Part shown: piece by piece, positions 1 to 7,696 of the stretch
Numbering within the stretch: position 1 is the stretch's first letter
Layout of the letters: each line of letters opens with the position of its first letter
Assembly: GCA_003615045.1 (NCBI GenBank)
Contig: ML014112.1
Span: 124,001-188,000 of the forward strand
Reading direction: 5' to 3'
DNA: 64,000 nt
From: Caulochytrium protostelioides
Taxonomy: Eukaryota > Chytridiomycota > Caulochytriomycetes > Caulochytriales > Caulochytriaceae
Position numbers and translations under genes: made by a program
Notes under the pieces: generated by a model
The model's input: the letters and a program-made list of their open reading frames with translations, nothing else
Databases searched by the model: none
Told to the model about the DNA's origin: nothing

Positions 1-2379
1 TGGCATCTGCAGCAGGGGCAGCCAGTTGCCGACGATGACTAAAGGCATATTGAAAATGTCGCGGCGCACCGTATAGCAGAACGCGCATGGGATGGTGGAC
101 TGCGAGGCACTGGACTGACCTGACGAAGCCGCCCGTCCGTCGCGGTTCATCTCGCCGTCACCGTCACCGTCACCGTCAGCGGTCGAGACGGACCGGTGGG
201 GCAGACCGCCGCCTTGTAACAGACGGCACGTGCCCGTCGAGGTATGCGCCGTATTGTCAAAGGCCATAAGACTGAACTTCTCCCAGTAATCGACGGCCGA
301 GGCGGTATCCATCAGCTCGTAGATGTACCGCCGCTGCTCGAGCAAGCGCCGGCGCGGCGTTCGGGTCAGCATGGCAAACTCGGTCCCGACCAAGGCGATT
401 TCACCGGTGCGGCGGCACACGACGGTGGGCGTGCCTGTCAGCTCGATCAGCTTTTCGTACTCGCGCAACGTTCGCTGGAAGCACTGTTCCATGAAGATCA
501 GATCCTGGTTGGTCAGGTTCATCGTGGTCGCCATGAAGGACGGGCGGAAGTGGGCGAGCGCCTTGCAGATCCTCAGCATGCTAGCGCGGTCCATGCGCGC
601 CGTCACGTAGTTGAGCAGGTAATGGAACCCATCACGGTAGTCATACGGCTCGGTCACGCTTGTGTACACGTCGTTGTCGTTCTCCTCCGCGGGGTCCTGA
701 CCCGTGGCGACCCGTGGCGACGTCCGCAGGCCGCGCTTGGCTTTCGCCGTTGAACCATAGGAGAGCGTCTGGCTGGTCGAGGATCCATCACAAGAGTGTG
801 TGGCGGTCTCCGGTGGCATCAAGTCAGCCGACATCGCAGGCCAAAATGATGGAGGAGGATTGCGGTTGGTGACCGAAACGGCGAAATCGAAGCCCGGCGG
901 CGACGGCACGTCATTGCCGTTATTCGTTCCCATGCTGGCCGAGTAGCTAAAGGGGTACGGATGGGCCGGGTCACTGATCGATGATCCGGGTGACTCGCGG
1001 AGATGGAGCAGCGGCATGGGATCTGGAAGCCGGTACACGGCCGGCGGGACCACAGACCCGTTGGTGGCCGTCGTGAGCAGGTGCGACGTTGGCGAATGGC
1101 TGGCGGCCATCGTGACAGTGGCGGCCGCGGAGTTCATAGAGGAAGACGATCCCGACGTGGCTGTGAAGGATTCGCCCCCGTTGAATCCCAGCAGCAGATT
1201 CGAAATCACCCCATACTCTTGATTCATGCCTTCGCTGCCAAAAGCAGGAAACATGCACTGTCGCGTCGACGTGGGTGAATCTACCGAGGTGGCCACGGTC
1301 GCTGTCGCGGTCGTGGTCGTCGGGAGCGCCATCGGCAGAGCGCCTATGGAGGAAGGCGCAGAGAAAGACGACGCCGGTATAGATGCTGAACTAGGCATGG
1401 ACACCAGCTGCGGAAGATCGAACGGAGATGGCTGAGCGCTGCCCTCTCCCCCACTGCCGCTGCCGCTGCGTCGGTCGCCGTTGTTGGTGTTGCTGGAAGG
1501 GAGCGGTGGCGGCGGTGGTGGTGGCGGCGGCGGCGGCGGCGGCCCAGGGATCGGCATGGCCATGAGGGGCATGCCGGGGCCCAGGGCGATGGGCGGAATG
1601 CCGCCGACCCCGCCACCGAGCGAAGCGATGTCCATCCAGGGTGTGGACTCGCTGACCGTCGGTGGCGTCGGAACATAGGGTAAGGATGAACTAGTCACCT
1701 GGGCGAGCGTCTCCTGCGTATCGTCGTAGCCTGGCCTTGGCCCGAGCCCTAGCCCTGGCAACGGCGGCAGTCCCCCGAGTCCTCCCAGGCCTCCCAGGCC
1801 TCCCGGTCCGCCTGGGACGAGCGGCCCGTGGGCATGCAGCTGGGAGACCGGGGTACCGAGAAGCGCGCCCTCCATCCCGGCGATCGACCCGGAGTGGAGC
1901 CCCATGTCGGAGGGGAAGGGCGATCCATCTGCCGCGGCCGGTTGCTGGTTCCCGGCCGCAGCGGGCACCGGATCGGCGAGCACACGCTCGTCAATGCCGG
2001 CGAGATATTTGGCCTTGCGGCGGGAGGCCGTGATACATGAGGCGGCGATATCCCGCTGGACGCATCGCCGGCAGGGCCGGAAATCGTTGCATGGCAGGTG
2101 TGCTGTCTTGCAATTCGAGCAGGCGCGGGCCGTCTTGCGCCGCTGCGGGCCGTCCTGTCGGGTCTCGCTCGTGGCGTTGGTTTTCGCCTTGGCCTTGGTC
2201 TTGGTCTTGGACGCAGCGTGGCGCGGCGTTCGTCCGCCGTTTCCCCCAGGGTCGCTCCGTCCTCCTAGCGCACGATGGCGCTCTAGCCCGGTCTCGGCGA
2301 CGACAGACGCGTCACAAGGTTCCGCAGTCGACGTCGCCACGCCGTAGGAAAGCGTGTTCCACATCGGCAACGCCGCCAT
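1..2379 (-). CDS. ERT1/AcuK-like Zn2Cys6 transcription factor with PAS domain (3' end cut by window edge)
   Basis: The frame is open from an ATG at 2379 to the window edge without a stop (793 residues visible). A basic Lys-rich stretch precedes a binuclear zinc cluster with Cys87, 90, 97, 103, 106 and 115 (C-x2-C-x6-C-x5-C-x2-C-x8-C), followed by RRKAKYL, a signature of the fungal ERT1/AcuK/AcuM regulators of gluconeogenesis and non-fermentable carbon use. A long Pro/Gly/Ser-rich linker with a poly-Gly/Pro tract follows (about 1480-1850). The part read from 620 to 240 is a PAS-like domain, with ELTGTPTVVCRRTGEI and RRYIYELMDTASAVDYWEKF as family hallmarks. The last visible residues, CAFCYTVRRDIFNMPL and VIVGNWLPLLQMP, match the conserved C-terminal block, so little is probably missing. 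Expected role: nuclear DNA-binding activator of gluconeogenic genes. The family assignment is firm; which paralogue it is remains open. Confidence 0.9.
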   Translation of the reverse strand, partial: MAALPMWNTLSYGVATSTAEPCDASVVAETGLERHRALGGRSDPGGNGGRTPRHAASKTKTKAKAKTNATSETRQDGPQRRKTARACSNCKTAHLPCNDFRPCRRCVQRDIAASCITASRRKAKYLAGIDERVLADPVPAAAGNQQPAAADGSPFPSDMGLHSGSIAGMEGALLGTPVSQLHAHGPLVPGGPGGLGGLGGLGGLPPLPGLGLGPRPGYDDTQETLAQVTSSSLPYVPTPPTVSESTPWMDIASLGGGVGGIPPIALGPGMPLMAMPIPGPPPPPPPPPPPPPLPSSNTNNGDRRSGSGSGGEGSAQPSPFDLPQLVSMPSSASIPASSFSAPSSIGALPMALPTTTTATATVATSVDSPTSTRQCMFPAFGSEGMNQEYGVISNLLLGFNGGESFTATSGSSSSMNSAAATVTMAASHSPTSHLLTTATNGSVVPPAVYRLPDPMPLLHLRESPGSSISDPAHPYPFSYSASMGTNNGNDVPSPPGFDFAVSVTNRNPPPSFWPAMSADLMPPETATHSCDGSSTSQTLSYGSTAKAKRGLRTSPRVATGQDPAEENDNDVYTSVTEPYDYRDGFHYLLNYVTARMDRASMLRICKALAHFRPSFMATTMNLTNQDLIFMEQCFQRTLREYEKLIELTGTPTVVCRRTGEIALVGTEFAMLTRTPRRRLLEQRRYIYELMDTASAVDYWEKFSLMAFDNTAHTSTGTCRLLQGGGLPHRSVSTADGDGDGDGEMNRDGRAASSGQSSASQSTIPCAFCYTVRRDIFNMPLVIVGNWLPLLQMP

Positions 2380-2469
2380 GACGCTACCCTGAACGAATCT
2401 CCTTGATCGTCTCGCTTCGCCAGCGGAGAGACAGACGCATCGGCCGAACCCGTTGGCGCTCACGTTCGA

Positions 2470-2516
2470 CCGATTGATCGATTGATCGATTGATCGACTG
2501 ATCGATCAGGATCGAT
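2470..2516. repeat. (GATTGATC)n-like short tandem repeat
   Basis: Four or five imperfect copies of an 8-bp GATTGATC/GACTGATC unit lie upstream of the ERT1/AcuK-like gene start. The unit carries GATC and is partly self-complementary. No function is assigned. Confidence 0.8.
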
Positions 2517-3738
2517 CGTGTTCAACTACCTGATCACGCAATCAACCGGCCGAACTGTCGCTCATGCACAAGGATCAGTCATGACCCGTGGAATCGTGAC
2601 TTGGGCCAGCAGAGGGGTGTCGTCGTCGTCGTCTCTGATGCGGGTATCCGTCGAAGGAGGACGAAGGATTCGAAAGGAAGATTCGAAAGCGCTCGTGTCA
2701 GTGTCGTCACGCACTCGGGCCTTTTCTCGCCTTTGCTCGCGTGACCGGAGCAATGCGCTAACTGGTCTCCGCGGAAAAAACAAAAGTGGAGGAGACTCAA
2801 CTGGCTGTGTAGGTGTGTGCTCGGCGGAGCACTCCGCGGGTAACAAACAGGGCTGAGACAGCCGTGAGCGTTTTGAAAACAACGATCGATCAGGTCTTTC
2901 AACCATGTACGGCGGCAAGCGCATCCCCCGCGAAATCAGCGTGATCGATCGAGCTGTGGTCCCCGTGGTGATGTCACTCCATGAATGGACTGGGGTTTAT
3001 CGCGGAAGCGCTCGAGTCACGCGGGCCGTGGTAACGGGCCGAGAGACAGGGCGCGGTTCGGCACCGGGAAACTCGACGCGAGACGAGCGTCGAAATGGTG
3101 GATCGGGACGATGCGAGGTGTCGATCCGCAGGGAACCATGAATGAACAGCACGAACGAACGAAAGGAAGGGGTCTTCAGAGCGTGATCCAACATGGATCT
3201 GAAGCCGACGGGACGAGGCAGCGACAAGCCCGATGTCTTCTTCGCCTGCTGAAACGGGGAGACCTCATGCCTCGACCCCGTCGGTGTTGACCCAGATCGC
3301 ACAGAACGTGGGACGACCCGCGGTGACTCCACGTGGCCACACCCAGGATGCGCTACTACGGTGGCAGCGCCGACGGCAGCGATCGAAGGGCGCAAACTGG
3401 ATACCACTCGAGGCTTTGCACCGACCGTTGCCATCATCGCAAAAAGATCAAAAAAAAATACAAAAACACGGGAAACGTGTGGCGCAACGGCAACTCCGAC
3501 AACTGGCCTTGGGCCCGCGGGGGCCGCTGGGCCTCAGGCACCCCCGCGCCGTCCCGCCGTCCCGCCGTGCCCGTCGCGCATCTGGCGGCCGATGGCATGG
3601 CCACGGATGCGTATCCACCGCGTGCACGTCACGCGAGCGGGGGACGACGTCATGACCCATTGATCCATGGGGCGGCGGAGGGGTCTTCAGCGATGCGTCA
3701 CGGATCCCCCAAGCTGGCGCTTCGTCTGGACTCTCAGG

Positions 3739-3814
3739 TTCAGACCCTTCCTCCGTTCGCGGTTCAGACCCTTCCTCCGTTCGCGGTTCAGACCCTTTCT
3801 CCGTTCGCGGTTCA
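3739..3814. repeat. 24-bp minisatellite, three copies
   Basis: Three nearly identical copies of a 24-bp unit beginning CAGACCCTT and ending CGTTCGCGGTT lie about 300 bp before the RRP6 start. They differ by single bases. The spurious open frames crossing them read RTEEGSEP or NRERRKGL repeats on the minus strand. Confidence 0.9.
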
Positions 3815-4119
3815 GCACTGATCCGGCTCTGTGAAGCCACCAACAACGGCTCGCATCGTAGCGATTCCCCCGGTTTGCGTGGCTGCTGCTGCTGCTTTTT
3901 TTTTTTCGACACGAGCGGGGTCGACTCCGGATTGCAAACGGCTCGTCTCGCTCTCCCATCACGGCACTTGACGCCGCCCCCCGCCGCCACAGAACACTTC
4001 CCCCCACCAGTGCCGCCGTCCTGCGCGAGGTGCTCGGGTCACGGACCGTCGCGGTGATTCCTCGCCCTTCTGCCGCTCGTCCCGCCGCGGCTGCTCCGTC
4101 TGCGAACACGGCCGTCGTC

Positions 4120-6810
4120 ATGGCCGTCGCCCCGTCGGCGTCCGACCGCGCCCCTGCGGCGGCCGCATCCCCCGCGGACCTGCTCGGCCCGGAGACGATG
4201 CGCACCCTGATGGCCGCCGTCAAGGCGTCGGCGTTCCTCAAACCGCAGGATGTGCCTTTCCTCAAGGCGAGCGACGCGCGGTTCAGCGAGGCCTTGAAAA
4301 CGACGGCCCGGGATCTGACGCAGCTGACGCAGGCGCTCGTGGGGATGGTCGGTGACGCCGGGCTGCTGCCGACCGCCGCCGCCGCGGCGGGGCTGCGGCG
4401 CGGCGCCTCCGACCTGGCGTTGGACCTGGACCGCCGGTTCAGTCCCGTGGTTGTGGACGCCGTCGACGCGCTGCTGGAGCGCGCGGACGACCTGATCGAC
4501 CAGGCCCGGGCGCGGCAGACGCCGGTGTCGGCGGCGCCGGCCATCGGGCAGAATGCGCCGCTCGTGCTTGATGTGCAGCTCGCGAACGACCACAAAGACG
4601 CGGGCGCCGGCGCGCCGCGCACCACCTCGGTCACCATCGTCCACGGCAAGAACGTGCCGCGACCGCAGCTCGCGTTCACCGAGCCCGTCGACAACAGCAA
4701 CACGCCGTTCGTGCCCAAGCTCACGACGAAGCCCAATGCGAAGGAGCCGCTCGAGGTCACGTTCACCAAGATCGAGCAGGCCATGGCGATTGTGGAGCAG
4801 CGGGAGCGCGCGCACCGCGCGGCGCTGTCGAGTGCGGCGGCGGCGGCGGCAACGGCATCGGGCGGCGCCGTGAAGGCATCAGCGACAACATCGTTGGCTC
4901 CCCAAGAAGGGAGCACCGCCCTGGAAGGGGGCGCCGCGCTGCGCGCTTTGGACGACACCGAGACGGGCGAACTCTTGCAGACCAACCCCTATGCGTACGA
5001 GATCACGCATATCGCGTACGGGCCCAATGTGCTGGAGGAGCGCGACGAGCAGCCGCCGCTGCCGCTGGAGGACGCGCCGAAGGCCGTGTGGGTGGACACA
5101 CCCGCGGCGCTGGCGGCCATGCTTGCAGAGCTGAAGCAGGTCGACGAGCTGGCGGTCGATCTGGAGCACCATGACTACCGCTCGTTCCAGGGCTTCACGT
5201 GCTTGATGCAGATCTCGACGCGGACGCAGGACTACCTGGTGGACACGCTAGCGCTGCGCTCGCAGCTTGGGTGCTTGAACGAGGTCTTCACCAACGACCG
5301 CATCGTCAAGGTCTTCCACGGCGCCCACTTCGACATCCAGTGGCTGCAGAAGGACCTGGGGCTGTATGTGGTGAATCTGTTCGATACGTACCACGCGTCC
5401 CAGGTCCTCAAGATGGACCAGCACTCGCTCGCGTATCTGCTACAGACCTACTGCGACGTGCAGACCAACAAGATGTACCAGACGGCCGACTGGCGCATCC
5501 GGCCCCTGACCGAGGAGATGGCCAAGTATGCGCAGATGGATACGCATTTCCTGCTGTACATCTTCGACCGCATGCGCAACGAGCTCATCGCGCGCTCCGA
5601 CAACGCCGAGACCAAGAACTTGCTGTTCACGACGCTGCGCCGCTCGGAGGCCGTGTCGCTCCAGACGTACCAGAAAGACCTGTACGACCGCGAGGACGGC
5701 ATGGGCAACAACGGATGGCGCGCGACCGCGCGTCGCATCGGGATGGCCTTCACGACCGAGCAGTTCGCCGTCTTCAAGGTCCTGCACGCGTGGCGCGACG
5801 CCATCGCGCGCGAGGAAGACGAGTCGGTTCGCTGGGTCCTTCCCAATCACATGCTCGCCGTCCTCACGGCGCGGATGCCGGACCACGCGACGGCCGTCAT
5901 GGCCTGCTGCCGTCCTGTCCCGCCGCTCATCAAAATCCATGCGAACGAGCTCGCGCTCATGATTGAGCAGGCCCGGCTCCAGGCCCGGGCCGACGAGGCC
6001 GCCAAGACCGCCGAGCTCGAGGCCATGCAGGCCGAGTGGAAACGCGACCAGGACCGCTGGAAGGCCGCCAAGGCCGCCGGCCCCAAGCACATCCGCTTTG
6101 ACGAGGGCGACGGTGTCGACGAGGGTGACGATACCGCTGATGTCACGGATCTCGCCGCCGACGCCGCCGTGGACGCCGACGCCGTGGGGGGTGGCGACGC
6201 GTTGTCGACGGCGACGCCGGCGGACCCCGAATTCCGGTTCGCGCCGGCCGCTGCGGCCCGACTGCAGGTCACCATGGCCGCACCGTTGAGTAGCGCGTCT
6301 CTTTCGAGCTTCCACATGATGACAAATGCCCCGGCCGCCGCCGCCGCCACCGCCGCCGCCGTGACTGCCGCGTCCGATGCATGGATCTTGCTGCCGAGCC
6401 CCGTGGGAGGCGATGCCCAGCGCAAGGCGGAGGCCGTGCGCGCGACGCTGTACCTTGAGGCGCCGACGCTGGACACGGAGGCGGTGGCCGCGATGGATGC
6501 CGCCGCGGAAGCTGCCGCCGCCGCTGCCGCTGCCGAAGCGCAGGCCGAAGCGGATAAGAAGGCCGCCCAGACCGCCCAGACCGCTGCGGACGCTTCTGAG
6601 ACGGCGTCGGCGGCTGCGGCCGCGGCCGCTCAAGAAAACACCTTGACTTTTACACCGGTGCACGACGACGACGGATTCGCGTTCCTTCCTGCCAAGAAAG
6701 AGAAGGCTGCGCCGCGGAAACGCAAGGCTCCTGCAGCCGATGAAGCATCGACCCCGTTCAAGCCCCACGCCTACACCAAGAAGCCCAAACAGGAGGAGCG
6801 CCGTCCGTAA
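4120..6810 (+). CDS. RRP6: Nuclear exosome 3'-5' exoribonuclease RRP6 (EXOSC10 type)
   Basis: RRP6 trims and degrades rRNA, snoRNA and aberrant transcripts as the nuclear exosome-associated hydrolytic nuclease. The 896-residue protein starts at the first in-frame ATG (4120); the open frame extends upstream only through a GTG. An N-terminal PMC2NT-like region (about 20-105) is followed by a DEDDy exonuclease domain (about 330-500). Asp347 and Glu349 lie in DLEHHDYRSFQG, Asp405 in FHGAHFDIQW, and Tyr470 and Asp474 in YAQMDTHFLL, so all catalytic residues are present. An HRDC-like helical domain follows (about 560-640, including VRWVLPNHMLAVL). The C-terminal quarter is acidic and Ala-rich and ends in a Lys/Arg-rich tail (PRKRKAPA, KKPKQEERR) suited to nuclear import and RNA contact. 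Trp755 lies in SDAWILLPSP, an LIR-like motif. Recognition is strong throughout the nuclease domain. Confidence 0.96.
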   Translation: MAVAPSASDRAPAAAASPADLLGPETMRTLMAAVKASAFLKPQDVPFLKASDARFSEALKTTARDLTQLTQALVGMVGDAGLLPTAAAAAGLRRGASDLALDLDRRFSPVVVDAVDALLERADDLIDQARARQTPVSAAPAIGQNAPLVLDVQLANDHKDAGAGAPRTTSVTIVHGKNVPRPQLAFTEPVDNSNTPFVPKLTTKPNAKEPLEVTFTKIEQAMAIVEQRERAHRAALSSAAAAAATASGGAVKASATTSLAPQEGSTALEGGAALRALDDTETGELLQTNPYAYEITHIAYGPNVLEERDEQPPLPLEDAPKAVWVDTPAALAAMLAELKQVDELAVDLEHHDYRSFQGFTCLMQISTRTQDYLVDTLALRSQLGCLNEVFTNDRIVKVFHGAHFDIQWLQKDLGLYVVNLFDTYHASQVLKMDQHSLAYLLQTYCDVQTNKMYQTADWRIRPLTEEMAKYAQMDTHFLLYIFDRMRNELIARSDNAETKNLLFTTLRRSEAVSLQTYQKDLYDREDGMGNNGWRATARRIGMAFTTEQFAVFKVLHAWRDAIAREEDESVRWVLPNHMLAVLTARMPDHATAVMACCRPVPPLIKIHANELALMIEQARLQARADEAAKTAELEAMQAEWKRDQDRWKAAKAAGPKHIRFDEGDGVDEGDDTADVTDLAADAAVDADAVGGGDALSTATPADPEFRFAPAAAARLQVTMAAPLSSASLSSFHMMTNAPAAAAATAAAVTAASDAWILLPSPVGGDAQRKAEAVRATLYLEAPTLDTEAVAAMDAAAEAAAAAAAAEAQAEADKKAAQTAQTAADASETASAAAAAAAQENTLTFTPVHDDDGFAFLPAKKEKAAPRKRKAPAADEASTPFKPHAYTKKPKQEERRP

Positions 6811-7696
6811 GCTTGCATCGTGGCATGGTGCCAGGGTGCGGCATATTTATTGAGAATCAACGTGGTGTGTACCGTAATGATGAGGACAGGATGCTCGAAC
6901 AAGCGAGTATCTTACCTTTTTTGCTGTCGAAAGGGGTTGCACGGAGTCGAATTGCGGGGGCGGGCCCCGGCCAGGCCACAGGTCCTTTTCTTTTCGATGT
7001 TTGCCCGGTGGATGGCCGATCCGCCGCGGCGCAGCCCCGCTGGCGGCGGCGATCTCACTGAGCGCGGATGCTGAATTGCCGAATGGTGATCAGCGCCCGA
7101 AAAACTCCGCTCCCCTCGCTCGGGCGCTGGGCATCACCTCACTGGGCGAACCTCACGCTCGTAATCTGCCTTCTGCACGGCCCTTGACGAACCGTGCACG
7201 ACGGCCATGCCGCCCATCCCGTCGTGTCAGCGCCGACGTCAGCGCCGACGACGTGGCGCTTCGTTCTTCACAGGCCGCCTCCTTATCCAACGTTGATGGT
7301 CGGCAGTGGCGCCGACATCAGCATCGGCCTCGACACCGGTCTCGGCACTGGCATCAGCATCAATAGTAGCATCGGCATCAGCATCGACATCGGTATCGAC
7401 GTCCGCGTCCGCGTCCGATCCGCATTGACCTTCGCATCTGCCTTCGCGTCCTCATCAGCATTGGCATCGCCCCGTTCTGCGCGCTCGTGGGGTCGCCCCT
7501 CCGCTACGATCGTTCCACATCGCCGCCTCCGTTGGGCTCCGTGGACGCCGCGTCCTTGGACGCCATTCGTGGGATTCCCCCATCGTCCTTCCTCGCGACC
7601 ACCATCGAGCGCGCTGCTGCGACCAGCTCGCGTGGAAGACGGCCGCTTTCCCTTTTCTCGCCGTCGCGAGCGGCCGTCTCCGGCTGCGCGGGGCCG
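6811..7696 (+). other. Intergenic/5' leader between RRP6 and the TOGARAM-like gene
   Basis: No separate gene is supported. A GACATCGGCATCAGCATC-like hexameric tract (about 7310-7400) precedes the next gene. The downstream open frame extends back to 7487 only through a GTG codon, so this stretch is read as leader and promoter. Confidence 0.5.

Larger units (their letters stand above)
2380..4119. other. Intergenic region between divergent genes, with short tandem repeats
   Basis: Shared upstream region of the ERT1/AcuK-like gene (-) and RRP6 (+). No open frame has recognisable protein features. It contains a GATTGATC-type tract (about 2470-2516), a GTC run near 2620 and three copies of a 24-bp unit (about 3739-3812). 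Confidence 0.6.

Noticed and set aside
3739-3814. Possible CRISPR-like array
   Set aside because: Three directly abutting 24-bp copies without spacers: a minisatellite in a eukaryotic genome.
4030-4119. N-terminal extension of RRP6
   Set aside because: It begins with GTG; the first ATG is at 4120, before the PMC2NT region.
7487-7696. N-terminal extension of the TOGARAM-like protein
   Set aside because: It begins with GTG and is Ser/Pro/Arg-rich; the ATG at 7697 has good context and precedes the conserved part.
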